From NCBI GenBank assembly GCA_010909165.1, contig MU008167.1:868001-932000 (forward strand): a stretch of DNA of 64,000 bases, written 5' to 3'. Each line of letters opens with the position of its first letter. The stretch's first letter is position 1. This document shows, piece by piece, positions 1 to 11,204 of the stretch. The notes below the pieces were generated by a model that was not told the DNA's origin, made no database searches, and saw only the letters and a program-made list of their open reading frames with translations. Source of the DNA: Anthoceros angustus. Its lineage: Eukaryota; Streptophyta; Anthocerotopsida; Anthocerotales; Anthocerotaceae. Made by a program: the position numbers and the translations under genes.

Positions 1-271
1 CACCCGGTTCAACTAACATGTCTACTTCTAGATACAAGAGCGAAAAGTGAATAGAAGATATAGGGTTTCCATGTGAGCAATTCCTCATGTGCAAGAAGGG
101 TTCCATGCTTCTCATAAAAGAATTTGAATCTGTAGAGGAATGTCCCAAGTGTACAGCTCCAAGGTACAAGAAATGAAGTGAACAGGAGACTTTATTATGA
201 AAAAGAGATGGGAAACCCATCTACCCACGAGAAGAGGAACAACCCTTATGAGGGCACCAGACCATAGGGGA

Positions 272-2396
272 CTAACCCCCGTTGTTGCCAGTTTTGTAAC
301 TGCCTATTGCACCAAGGATATCAAAATCGGGGATGCAAAAGGGCCTACCCACCACCGGTGCCAAAGAAACTGCCTGCCCTGCACTCGCCGTTGTCCTATA
401 TACCGCGTTGGCCAATGCTCGGTGCAGGGCGATGTACACCCATTGTCTGTAGAAAGCCACGATACATGAAAGAGGGAGGCCAACCCCGTTCCTACGGCTG
501 TGGTACTCCCTAGCACAGGTCTTAAGGAACGTAGAAAAGGCCTTGCCCACGGCCCCATAGATCTCGATGGCGAGGGGGATGAAGGCGTGCCCCTGCTGCA
601 TGGGAGAGTACTTACGAACCTTTGCCGTGGCACATCCCTCCGCTGCCCACCCCGGAGGGTTGAGGATCACATGCTCACTGACGGAATCCCGAGTAGGGTC
701 GGTGACAACCACATCTGTAACCGAAACCTGGTTCCTCTGGGCCAAAAAAAGGTTCGCCCGGAGGGAAACCCCATTAGGCAGAGTATAAGGGCGCTCCCTG
801 TAAGGAAAGAAGCCTCCCTCCTTGGCCAACGAAAATATGACATCGCGAACAGCGTCATGTTTAGCAATGCACTGCCTGCCCACGGGACAACGAGCAAGGT
901 GGGTACCCGAATCGTCGAGGAGCGCCCCACAGTTGCAAGCCTGGAGAGAGGAGGCCAAAAGCTCTGGATCCCCCAATTGGGAGAGATCACCGATATGTGC
1001 CAGGTCCTCCTCCAAAGCCGCATCCATGAATTCCTGTACGAAAATAAGGGGCCCCACTGGGACCCCTAAAACCCGCAAGCCCCGTGCAGAAACAATATCC
1101 CTCTGAGGATACTGAAGAGTTGGCACCTCGCCGGAGGGGGACCATACTCTGCACTTCGAAATCTTCACCTTCAGACCGAGGCGGGAGAGCTCCGAAGAGA
1201 ATAGATCAAAAGCCCCCTTGACCCGGTCACCAGGCCCCATGATATGGGTGTCGTCTGCCACCGAGGGATACAAAGAATCCCAAAAGGAGGAGGCAGTTAT
1301 GGACAAACCTCGGTAATGAGCCATGGCAAACAGAGTGGCCCCCAACGGATCCCCTTACCTAGTGCTAGCTGCTGAGGCCAACATCGATACCCCCTTGACA
1401 GCGGGCCCATGCTGATAGTAGAGATTTGAAGGGGACCCGTGAAAAGAGTGGACAAAAGGGATGAGGTTGGCTAGTAGCCCACCTGCAACCTTGAGCTCGT
1501 CAAAAATGGCCACCTTGGAGACTGTGTTAAAAGCATTTTCGACGTCCACCTGCAATGCCACAGGATGGGACTCCAAGATCGCCCTCACACTGAAAGCCAC
1601 GGACTCGCACCCCCCCGGAGTAGCTATGTCGAATTGGTGTGGGCTGAGTTGACCCTGTAATTGCTCCCAAAGTTGGATGGCAATGCTGCGACCAATTAAA
1701 CACAAAAACGCCTCCCCCACTATGGGAGAACCCTGAGGGTAGGCTTCTCCATAACCCATAGCCAACAAGCGACTGGCCCCTAACACTTGAGCAATCCGAA
1801 AGGAGGTCTCCCCCCTTGTCACCGCAGCCGCCAAAAGGAACAACTCCAAGAACCCACTAGAGCGATCCTCGGGCCGAAGACGGCCCTATCCAAGTAAAAG
1901 GACTCCTCAACGAAGTAGTCCCTGATGTCTGGCGAAATGGGGTCGCTCGACATCGGATGGAGGGCGTGAAGGGCCGAAAACACCACCTAGGGAGGAGAAG
2001 AAACAACGCCCAGGCAACCTTGTCCTGGGGATCTTGCACGAGACGCTCTAAAGCTAGGAGATAGGCAAGGCAGACATCATCTTGAAGGGGCCTCGGGAGG
2101 CGTCGAAATAGGCGAGGTCCGGAAAAGCGGGTCTCGTAGAGAGCCAAAAGATGATCAGCTTGTCTGTGAAGCCACTACCAGGACCCCAAAAGAGGTTCAG
2201 AGTGGGGATCTGGGCTTGAAGCTAGGGGAGCAGCAACAGAAGAAGAAGAAGACAACCGTAGTTGAGCCTCCCAGGTTGTTCGGTCGAAGTTCTTGTGAAC
2301 TAAACCGATGTGGTTCTTAACCCCCCGAGCCCTGAAAAGTCTTCCACAGACAAGGCAAGGGGTATCTCGGACGGAGGTCAAAGTAGAACGCCCCAT
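272..2396 (-). pseudogene. LINE polyprotein: C2H2 finger, reverse transcriptase, restriction-like endonuclease
   Basis: Reading leftwards from the ATG at 2396, the protein starts with a C-x2-C...H-x4-H zinc finger (CLVCGRLF...HIGLVH), then the reverse transcriptase: motif A LQVDVENAFNTV near 1530, motif B GDPLGATLF near 1345, catalytic VADDT near 1250. After the RT come a C-x-C-x10-H-x4-C knuckle (near 910) and a PD-(D/E)XK-like region (HDAVRD, RANLFL, VTDVVV). From 1849 to 272 the frame is continuous except for one nonsense codon, TAA at 1355-1357, where the family has Gln just before GDP. A second in-frame stop lies at 2175-2177, and there are frameshifts between about 1850 and 1990. The copy is therefore dead but recent. 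Seen: motifs, stops. Known: finger-RT-RLE architecture. Inferred: which clade. Confidence 0.72.
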
Positions 2397-2407
2397 GACG
2401 GAGTATA

Positions 2408-2535
2408 CCTAAAAGAGAATCTAGAGAATACCCTTAAAGAGAATCTAGAGAAAACCCTAAAAGAGAACCTAGAGAAAACCCTTAAAGAGAACATAGAGGA
2501 AACCCCAAAAGAGAACCTAGGGAATACACTAAAGA
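2408..2535. repeat. 24-bp tandem array in LINE 5' region
   Basis: About five copies of a 24-base unit of the form ttaaagagaatctagagaaa plus ccc, each differing by a few bases. It sits directly upstream of the LINE start codon (the LINE reads leftwards), so it probably belongs to the LINE 5' UTR or promoter. Confidence 0.8.
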
Positions 2536-2737
2536 AGAACCCACCCGACTGTCCTCGTGGTGAGCCCCGCTAGATGTGTCCCTGGAGGGGCTTCACCAGA
2601 CGTATGGACGCCTTGCGCTGGCGGTTGTGCATCTCTACGCGGCTCGCACGGCCGCGCGATCCAGGGGCGCGTGGAGGTCCACATCGCGATCGAGGTGCAC
2701 CATGCGGCCCAAGCCAACTCCGCCACCGGCCCCCAAA

Positions 2738-2763
2738 CACTACTAGGAAACCATGCCCTTTAC
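2738..2763. repeat. Left terminal inverted repeat of CACTA-1
   Basis: 26 bases starting CACTACTAGGAAACCATGCC, perfectly complementary to 9375-9400. Confidence 0.95.
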
Positions 2764-3330
2764 CACGGACTTTACAACGGGTTTTACAACAGGGTTACTA
2801 CTACAGTAGTAAAACGTCCGTAGTAAACACAAAGCGTTAATTTTCGTGGTAATGTTCCCATACCGTATACCGGGCTATATACTATAATTTAATACGGCAT
2901 GTATACGGAGTAATTTATTTATATATAAGGTTAGTACGGACCTATAGTTTACTTTACTACATAAATTAACCCCAATTTTTACTACGGGTGTAAAACGTAT
3001 AAACCTAGATCACCTGTTAATAAACCAAGGTTTGTTAACTAGTGTTAATTAACCATGATTTATTAACTGGTATTATTTAACCTATGGTTTGTTAACTGGG
3101 GTCTCTTTTAAAACGTCTGTAGTAAAATATCATGTAGTAAAACGTATAGTAAAATGCCATGTAGTAAAAGTAATAAAATGCCATGTAGTAGTAAAATGCC
3201 ATGTAGTAAAAATAAACACCTATAGTAAAACTTTGTAGTAAAAGCTCTGCAGGAAACCACTTGTAGTGCATACTACAAGGGTTTCCAGTTGCTTTAAACT
3301 AGAAAAAAGGCAATAGTAAAACATCCCTAG
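2764..3330. repeat. Left subterminal repeats of CACTA-1
   Basis: AT-rich stretch with at least twelve scattered copies of tagtaaaa(c/t) or its complement, plus ccatgtagtaaaa repeats near 3130-3200. In CACTA elements such subterminal motifs are the binding sites of TnpA-type proteins; that role is inferred here. No gene is visible. From 3330 to 3650 I see only anonymous sequence. Confidence 0.7.
3252..3286. repeat. Inverted repeat inside the CACTA-1 left end
   Basis: GGAAACCACTTGTAGT (3252-3267) and ACTACAAGGGTTTCC (3272-3286) pair over 15 bp with one bulged A and a 4-base loop. The arms resemble two CACTA-type ends placed head to head. Confidence 0.8.
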
Positions 3331-3994
3331 TATAAGTAGCTTAGAGTTTAGGGTGTTTGGGAGTATGTTGACAAAAAATGGCCAGAATCTACTATCCAGA
3401 CCAGATCACGCAACTATTCTACACTCGAGTCTTTAGCTCATCCCTACATTCCACTAGGTGCAATTCCTGTCATCTCCACCAGCTGCGCAACTCTAATGCA
3501 TGGCCCCAAGAATAATCCAACTTCCAAAAAAGGATGCCATTAGGAAATTCAGAACAAGCATAGACAAACAGAGGTTGTCTCGCAACACGAACCAAAACTC
3601 TCACCTAAAGCAGGCTTATGCATCCTCAACAGTCTCAGCATCCTTCGCCAATTTGCGGGGAAGATAATCCCTCACCATCCACCCATCATCAGCAACATTT
3701 AGCTTCATGATGGCTTCCATGATCTTCCCGTCGCATTCATCGATTAGGTATCCGCCTCCTTCAACATGTCCCACACCACAATAGCCTTCTCCTTCTCCCC
3801 ATTTGCCCCAACCTCGGACCCAACTCTGTCCGGTTTGGACTCCTCAAAACACTCTCGACAGCCAAGACCCATGATTGCTACCTCGCCTTTATCTCATCCG
3901 AGGCTTGGTTCCCTCATGTACTTTGCTCTAAACCTCTGCGAAACCCCTTGACCACCATATCCAAAGCAAGAATATGTATTGCTTCCTACCTCCT

Positions 3995-4339
3995 TCATCC
4001 CTCATGGCGGCCAGTTTTCTTGACTAGGGCCACAACTCCGCTTATCTTGTCTTGCTCCTCCTTCAAAAACACATCCCAATACTCTTGCTTCACACCTTTC
4101 GGGACATACTGGGGGTTAGACTTCTTCCCTTGCAAAAAATAACGGGCCTCCTTTCTAACATTGTTCCTCCAATACTTCAAATTAGTGCTCAAAAACTGCA
4201 AGACAATAGGCTGAAACTCCCATGGCCCAGTCATAGTTTGCCTGATACACGTCTCAACATGAAGCTGGGTGGCGTCTGTTTGTTTCCAAAAGGGATGTAT
4301 GAGTGGATTGCATATGTACCGGACATAAAATGGACTCAT
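3995..4339 (-). pseudogene. TnpA-like CACTA accessory protein, fragment (copy A)
   Basis: A 114-residue reading frame matching the central part of the proteins in CACTA-2 (minus strand near 13500) and CACTA-3 (plus strand near 45100). Shared features are a start region of the type CNPLIHPFW, then ETCIRQTMTGPW, then the basic core WRNNVRKEARYFLQGKK, then YWDVFLKEEQDK. TnpA-type proteins bind subterminal repeats of CACTA elements; the function is inferred from location and from sharing across three elements, not from a recognised domain. Flanking minus-strand frames to about 5100 carry more of the same gene in broken form. Confidence 0.6.
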
Positions 4340-5640
4340 CCTTCATGGGTATGAATGAGGGACTCTCTTGGTATATAAACCACGAAAACACGAGGAGTTG
4401 CAGCAAGATTAGTACTATGACACCAAAGTTAGAGTTTAATCGGGCTAATTCGGTCTTCAAAACAGCTTAGCACAATGACAACGTTAACGAGTTTGATGGG
4501 CTGTGAGCGTGGCATTATCATGGTTGTTTGACACAAGCGACCAGCTTGAAACAGCAAGGCGTGAAACGGGGATGAAATTTAATTCCTGCACACACGGCCA
4601 CCATTCTGATCTTACAATAAAAACCATAATAAGAGCTACAAACTAGCGTGCTTACCAAAGGGGTGCAAATGTGAAGGAAGCACTTCGTGACAGATATCGT
4701 GAACCCTCTTCCGCTTTGGGCCTCTCTTTCCCTTCACCTCCACATCGCGGCATTCAAGTGGAATGGTGTCTGCATCGTCTTCTACATCACGACATTCAGT
4801 TGGAAGGGTGTCCAGATTTTCCTCCACATTGCGGCATTCCCCAATGAAGCCACCTGCATCCGGATATTCAGCATTCAACTTTGTTAGAATTGGCGGGATG
4901 GCGGCCGCAGGTTTTGGGCCTCTCTTTCCTTCACCTCCACATCGCGGCATTCAACTTTGTTAGAATTGGCGGGATGGCGGCCGCAGGTTTTGGGCCTCTC
5001 TTTCCTTCACCTCCACATTGCGGCATTCCCCAATGAAGCCACACATCCAGGTTCTTGTCAAGCGCAACCAACTTTGGGTCCGGACCGGTCATCCTCATGT
5101 ACTTTGCTCTAAACCTCTGCGAAACCGGTTGTGTTGCTTGTGATTCGACGCCACCAACCCATGCACGGAAATCGACATCGTAACGCCCGGGCATAGATCC
5201 GGCTTGTTTGCTTCACTTTGCGGCGCCCTTCTTCGTCGACAACCGAATCGGACTGGCGTCTTCCTCGAACGGGACGCTCCTCGTCCACGGCATCCTTCGC
5301 CAATTTGCGGGAAGATAATCCCTCACCATCCACCCATCATCGCAACATTTAGCTTCATGATGGCTTCCATGATCTTCCGTCGCATTCATCGATTAGGTAT
5401 CCGCCTCCTTCAACATGTCCCACACCACAATAGCCTTCTCCTTCTCCCCATTTGCCCCAACCTCGGACCCAACTCTGTCCGGTTTGGACTCCTCAAAACA
5501 CTCTCGGCTTCCAGCCAAGACCCATGATTGCTACCTCAGCCTTTATCTCATCCGAGGCTTGGTTCCCTCATGTACTTTGCTCTAAACCTGCGAAACCCCT
5601 TGACCACCATATCCAAAGCAAGAATATGTATTGCTTCCTA

Positions 5641-6000
5641 CCTCCTTCATCCGCTCATGGCGGCCAGTTTTCTTGACTAGACAACTCCGCTTATCTTGTC
5701 TTGCTCCTCCTTCAAAACACATCCCAATACTCTTGCTTCACACCTTTGGGACATCTTGGGGTTAGACTTCTTCCAAAAAATAACGGGCCTCCTTTCTAAC
5801 ATTGTTCCTCCAATACTTCAAATTAGTGCTCAAAAGCGCAAGACAATAGGCTGAAACTCCCATGGCCCAGTCATAGTTTGCACGATACTCTCAACATGAA
5901 GGGTGGCGTCTGTTTGTTTCAAAAGGGATATATGAGTGGATTGCATATGTACCGGACATAAAATGGACTACATCCTTCATGGGTATGAATGAGGGACTCT
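5641..6000 (-). pseudogene. TnpA-like CACTA accessory protein, fragment (copy B)
   Basis: Second copy of the 3995-4339 fragment produced by the tandem duplication. Small deletions (such as the loss of bases within the GKK-NPQ segment near 5770) break the frame, so no continuous reading frame remains. Confidence 0.6.
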
Positions 6001-7244
6001 CTTGGTATATAAACCACGAAAACACGAGGAGTTGCAGCAAGATTAGTACTATGACACCGATAAAGTTAGAGTTTAATCGGGCTAATTCGGTCTTCAAGCG
6101 AGCTTAGCACAATGACAACGTTAACGAGTTTGATGGGCTGTGAGCGTGGCATTATCATGGTATTTCGAGCTGGCGGCCGAACTTCAAAACAGCAAGGCGT
6201 GAAAGCAGGATGAAATTTAATTCCACACACACACGGCCACCATTATCTTACAATAAAAACCATAATAAGAGCTACAAACTAGCGTGCTTACCAAAGGGTG
6301 CAAATGTGAAGCACTTCGTGGCGGATATCGTGAACCCTCTTCCGCTTTGGGCCTCTCTTTCCTTCACCTCCACATCGCGGCATTCAAGTGGAATGGTGTA
6401 TGCGCATCTTCTACATCACGACATTGATTGGAAGGGTGTCCATTTTCCTCCACATTGCGGCATTCCCCAATGAAGCCACCGCATCCGGATATTCAGCATT
6501 CAACTTTGTTAGAATTGGCAGGCTCAGATGCATCTTCGGGCAGGTTCTCGTGGTTCGCACCTTCACATGGCGAACGAAATTCTACGCTTGGTTTTAGGAC
6601 CGCGGTACACGGCATTGCGCCATGTGCTTCGTTCTCAAAGTTCGGTGGAGCATCGCCCAGCCCCATCATTCTCAATCAAGGCATCGTGGTTGCCGACGAG
6701 GTAACCTCTATTGTCGCATCTGCGAAACCGGTTGTGTTGCTTGTGATTCGACGCCACCAACCCATGTTGTAAATCGGGCATGTAGTAAATTCCATGGAAA
6801 CCCCGAGACTCAAGGAAAATCCGACATTCGGTTGGAAGGGTGTCCATTTTCCTCCACATTGCGGCATTCCCCAATGAAGCCACACATCCAGGTTCTTGTC
6901 AAGCGCAACCAACTTTGGGTCCGGACCGGTCATCCCTCCACGGTTGCCTCCACGGTTGCCTCCACGGCATCCTCATCGAAACCTTGTCCGCATACCATGC
7001 CTCACCACATCCAGGATATTGACATTCAACTTTGTTAGAATTGGCGGGATGGCGGCCGCAGGTTTTGGCGGGATGGCGGACGGGTTTTGGGCGCGACTCT
7101 GGAACATGTGAGAACCCACGGCCACGCTTGCTCGCGCCATCTTGGCTACTCCAGCGCTCTTCCATGGCCATCGCCACCTAAACGCCATCAAGGACACATT
7201 TGGGATGCATCTCTTTTTCCCATTGCCCGTTCGCGCCGCGAAAC

Positions 7245-8355
7245 CCCAGCCTCCAAGCCCGTTTCTTTGTGAGCTCTACATCCTCATTGTTCCCTCTGAG
7301 ACATAGACATCTTCCGTGATTCTTTAACCTTCCGCCAGTGCCCTTTAATCTCTCGGGGTTGGTCCGAGTAAATTGGCACCACATCCGGTTCTTGTCAGCG
7401 CAACCAACTTTGGGTCCGGACCGGTCATCCCTCCACAGTTGCCTCCACGACATCTCGGCAACCATTGCCACCGTCGCCCGTCAGTGTCCTTGTTCGCCTC
7501 TGCGCTGCCTTTCGATCTTCTGCGATTTTGGCATCTGGACCCATGGTTGGTTGTGATTAACAAGAGCAATGGAAAAACGGCATGCCCATGCTTGAAGCTT
7601 GAAATGGAAGAGCGCGCATCTGCTATAAAACTTGCATCCTTACCCTAAGTCCTAAAGTCTCCAAAAGAGGTGATGTGGCTTCAATCCTAAATCTGCCGTT
7701 TGAATTCCGTTTGCTGCCAAGTGCCCTCGTAACCCAATTGTGGCTGTTATCTCTACCAGCGTGAATGCGGCATCAATTGAGTAGACCCGCCCAGCGGTTA
7801 TTGCCGTTCGCGCCGAAAGCCTCCTTGAAGCCCGTTTCTTTGTGAGCTCTACATCCTCATTTGTTCCCTCTGAGACATAGACATCTTCCGTGATTCTTTA
7901 ACCTTCCTTGGTGCCCTTTAATCTCTCGGGGTTGGTCAGGAAGTAAATTGCACCACATCCGGAGTTCTTGTCAGCGCCAACTTTGGGTCGAGACCGGTCA
8001 TCCCTCCACGTTGCCTCCACGACATCTCGGCAACCATTGCCACCGTCGCCGTCAGTGTCCTTGTTATCTGCTTTTTCGATCTTCTGCGATTTTGGCATCT
8101 GGACCCATGGTTGGTTGTGATTAACAAGAGCAATGGAAGAGCGGCATGCCCATGCTTGAAGCTTGAAATGGAGAAAACGCATCTGCTATAAAACTTGCAT
8201 CCTTACCCTAAGTCCTAAAGTCTCCAAAAGAGGGTGATGTGGCTTCAATCCTAAATCTGCCGTTTGCTGACGCCAAGTGCCCTCGGTAACCATGTAGCTG
8301 GCTGTCTCTACCAGCGTGGTGCGGCATCAATTGAGTAGACCCGCCCAGCGGTTCG
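7245..8355. repeat. Tandem duplication of about 565 bp in CACTA-1
   Basis: gtttctttgtgagctctaca at 7261 recurs at 7832, and the similarity continues to the paired phrases agtagacccgcccagcggtt at about 7780 and 8335. Copies differ mainly by short indels. Confidence 0.8.
7250..8230 (-). pseudogene. N-terminal exon region of the CACTA-1 TnpA-like gene, duplicated
   Basis: Minus-strand frames at 7178-7471 and 7898-8182 encode related peptides with NHNQPWVQMPKSQKIEKAD, a TGPDPKL segment and NPERLKGT. They lie upstream (in minus orientation) of the TnpA-like core, and the corresponding position in CACTA-2 (near 15250) has a weakly similar HNQQWV segment, so this is probably the first exon of the same gene. 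The product is unrecognised and both copies carry frameshifts. Confidence 0.45.
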
Positions 8356-8939
8356 CTGCCATTTAGGGTTTTAGGGGTTTTGGCGGGCGTGGTGTGTGAG
8401 TTCGCGGATACCATCCCTACATCCACCGCTTTCTTGCCGTTTGAATTCCGTTTGCTTGTATTTATCATATGTAGTTTTATATTGTCCTTGAGCCATGGGA
8501 AAAGAACCTTGATCTCGGTCGCCGTTCTCTGTAGCAAAGGCAAGGAACCTTAATTATTTTTGTCCTCGGGCCATGGTAAAGGGCATCGATCAGCGGCCTC
8601 GCCGTTTTTCAGCAACAGGCCCGAGAAACCCTATCGATGCTTGTCCTCGGGCCTCGGTAATCCTAGAATATAACCTATCTATCGACCATGGTAAAAATAA
8701 ATTCCATGGAAACCCCGAGACTCAAGGAAAGGAAATCCGACATAAAGGCCTTGTGAGAACCCTTTTAATGGGCGTTGCCTTTGGAGATAGATTCAATCTT
8801 TGGAATTGATGCCAAGTGGGCCGAGATACTCATGGGTGAATGACGACACCATCGCCTTCTATGGGATGCCATAAAGGCGCGTTTGTAAACCCCATTAGTG
8901 TGAGCATATATAGGGTGTGCAAATTAGGGTTTGTGGCAA

Positions 8940-9374
8940 GCCTAAAAATTAAAAAAAGCCATCTTGTAATGCTTTTGATAACTTAGTAAAAGACAGCCCG
9001 TTGTAAATCCAGGCATGTAGTAAAAAAATATAGCTGGATAGTAAATAAGAGTCTTAGGAAAAGGTAAACTTTCACTGTAAAACACTTCTAAACCTGAAAA
9101 ATTAACCCACCAGTAAAACTCCAGGTAGTAAATTCCATACTTGCGTAGTAAAATTTTCTATCTTGTTGTGATCCAAAATTGCCTTCGTATCAAGAGACTT
9201 TCGCCACTGCCACGTAATCGTATTGAGTCGCGGCGAAACCCAATCGTAGTAAAACACCGCAACCCATGTTGTAAAGTCTAGTTGTATACTTCAGGAGAAT
9301 CATTCGGCAAATAAAGCCCTGTAGTAAAACGAACAGGTGCTCCGCTCTCTCATCTCTCTAAAAAACAGACGTTA
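8940..9374. repeat. Right subterminal repeats of CACTA-1
   Basis: Repeated tagtaaa and cttgtaa motifs in several spacings (for example 9015, 9046, 9125, 9148, 9250, 9320). Counterpart of the left subterminal region. Confidence 0.65.
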
Positions 9375-9400
9375 GTAAAGGGCATGGTTTCCTAGTAGTG
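9375..9400. repeat. Right terminal inverted repeat of CACTA-1
   Basis: 26 bases ending GGTTTCCTAGTAGTG, followed by the AAA target duplication at 9401-9403. Confidence 0.95.
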
Positions 9401-9689
9401 AAAATTGCCGCGCGGCATGACCCTAGGCGTCACGTGGCCCAAACCACCGCGGGCGCACCGTCTGTGCTCGTAGCTGGCGGCCGACCCTAGGCCTCCGCGT
9501 GGCTCGCGCCCATCTGTCAGGCCCTATTTCAGTGCGGTCGAGAGCCTCTGGGCCAGTGACCAGCGCCGCCAAGCCCTAGAGTGCCATGCGTCTGGCCCAC
9601 TTCCGCTCCCCGCACCGCTTCACGCGAGCCGCCCAGTCCGCCGCTCCTCGTCCGTATCGCTCTCACGGTAGGCGAAGGTGAAGAAGGTA

Positions 9690-11050
9690 CAAGAAAGGAG
9701 AGGTTAAAGAACCTTTCAAAGTCTTCAGGTACTTCCCCGTGATCCCTAGGCTACTGCATGTGCAATATTTCAACAATCCTATTGTCTCTCCTTTGACGAG
9801 TTGTGGTGCCAATGCTCAAAGTAAAGATGGCCAAGTTTATGTTACAAGTGATTGTAAAGCTTGGAAGCAAATTGATGTAACATGCCTGAATTGGGCAAAG
9901 AAGCAAGGAACATCTGCATGGGTGTTGCAATTGACAGTATGAATCTGTTTGACAAGGGCACGTTTCATGCATGTTTCCCTATCATGCTCATACTGTATAA
10001 CCTCTCACCTGAGCTTGTCTCAAAAGATAAATATCATGATATTATCATCCTTGGTACTAGGCAAAAAGCAAGTGAAAGACCTAGATATTTTCTTAGAATC
10101 TTCACTTGAGGAGCTACAAAAGCTATGGCAAGGGACTCTAGCGTATGATATTCGAAGCCTGTTGACCAAAGGCGTTTCATCTTGAGAGACATCATCATTT
10201 GGTATATCCATGATTTCATTAGGTATGGAAAGGTAGCTGGATGTTCAATACAAGGATATTATGAGTGTCTTATTTGTACTTCCGAGTAAGATGTTAGACG
10301 AACTTGCTCTGCATACAGAACTTTTCACTGGTAATTAGAGATGGTTGAGAGCACATCACTCTTGGAGACCCTCGTCAATGTTCCATCACAACCGGTTACC
10401 TCAGCTTAGCAGTGGTCCACCCAAGCTAAGTGCTGAAAGTTGGTTGTAGGAGCCCCCCGTGAAATGTGCTTCTATCTTCTACGATCTACCTTATTGGCCT
10501 AAATCACTCATTACTGGCTTTTTGTAACTGGTAGATACCATGACTTATCTAACATGTCACTTAGTAAAGGTAATTGAGTTGTGTGGTGTTGTACGCAACC
10601 GGACCATGTCCCCAGTGGAACGCAATTCAAGGTTTTGAAGCGGGCTTTGAAGAATATGGCAAGACCTGAGGCAAACATGGCTAAGTTTTATACGCTCCGT
10701 GAAACTATTCTGCATGTCACATATGTATTAAGAGTTTCCACTCTCAGAGGATTGCTTCCAACCTAATAAGGGAAGGATGAGAATATGGGACCAATTGTCA
10801 AGGGTGCGAAGACGAAGACTTGGCTCCTAGAAAACTTGAAGAATTGATCAAGCTCACAACTATGTGCTACAAAATTGTAAGGAGTTGGAAATCTGATATG
10901 AAAGAGATCCTGAAGTGCTTGCATCTAATCCTCATAAAGCAAAGACAAGTTCATCTCATTAATAAATCACTTCATCCTTCTATGAGTGGATCCAACATGC
11001 TCTAGAATAAGCTCACAAGGAAGGGATGAATATCCATGATGATGTCTGGA
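9690..11050 (+). pseudogene. TNP2-type (Transposase_21) CACTA transposase, decayed
   Basis: Successive plus-strand frames follow the layout of the plant TNP2/TNPD transposase. The first has RYFPVIPRLLHVQ and DCKAWKQID. The next has GVAIDSMNLF, ILYNLSPEL, a long segment ending EELQKLWQGTLAYDI, and later LFTGNWRWL-like and FYDLPYW-like sequence. From 10581 come NMARPEANMAKFY and a C-terminal part of type LEELIKLTTMCY with a final HPSFYEWIQ-like segment. At least four frameshifts and stops are needed to pass from one to the next. This would be the catalytic transposase of an autonomous CACTA element. It lies outside both CACTA-1 and CACTA-2, so it belongs to a further, older element whose ends I cannot see. 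The 290 bases between CACTA-1 and this gene are GC-rich with no visible gene. Confidence 0.65.
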
Positions 11051-11090
11051 CAATATGCCTAGGGTTTACAAGATGCAACAGGTACTTGAG

Positions 11091-11197
11091 AATGAAGGTA
11101 AATGTATTGTGTTTAGGAAGTGAACGAGGGCAAGGAAACTTGAGAATGAAGGTAAATGTATTGTGTTTAGGAAGTGAACGAGGGCAAGGAAACTTGT
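11091..11197. repeat. 54-bp direct repeat, two copies
   Basis: aatgaaggtaaatgtattgt and the following 34 bases are repeated back to back at 11091 and 11145, at the junction between the TNP2-type pseudogene and the copia pol fragment. Confidence 0.9.
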
Positions 11198-11204
11198 AAT
11201 TGCA

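Larger units (their letters stand above)
1..2734 (-). mobile_element. Non-LTR retrotransposon (LINE), restriction-like-endonuclease type
   Basis: A minus-strand LINE whose coding part (272-2396) has an N-terminal C2H2 zinc finger, a reverse transcriptase and a C-terminal Cys/His knuckle followed by a restriction-like endonuclease. This order is the one known from R2-like and related clades rather than from L1 elements, which have an N-terminal APE-type nuclease. The 5' side (2397-2734 on the plus strand) holds a 24-bp tandem array, probably the 5' UTR, and is cut by the left end of CACTA-1 at 2738. The 3' UTR runs towards base 1, so the 3' end is not defined inside the window. A second, shorter copy of the same family lies at 30840-31650. 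Confidence 0.75.
3645..6930. repeat. Tandem duplication of about 1.65 kb in CACTA-1
   Basis: The block beginning ttcgccaatttgcggg at about 3645 recurs at about 5304, and the two run in parallel as far as about 5100 and 6930 (for example aaaccataataagagctac at 4621 and 6252). The copies differ mostly by deletions of 1-6 bases; for instance the second copy lacks several GC-containing triplets present in the first. Each copy holds one fragment of the TnpA-like gene. Confidence 0.8.
2738..9400. mobile_element. CACTA-1, non-autonomous CACTA (En/Spm-like) DNA transposon
   Basis: The element begins CACTACTAGGAAACC at 2738 and ends with its exact reverse complement at 9400. The terminal inverted repeats are 26 bp and perfect (2738-2763 and 9375-9400). 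It is flanked by AAA at 2735-2737 and AAA at 9401-9403, the 3-bp target duplication expected for CACTA elements. Behind both ends lie several hundred bases of subterminal repeats built on tagtaaaa. Inside there are only minus-strand fragments of a TnpA-like gene, in tandemly duplicated form, and no recognisable transposase, so the 6.66-kb element must have been moved in trans. It inserted into GC-rich sequence beside the LINE. Confidence 0.9.
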
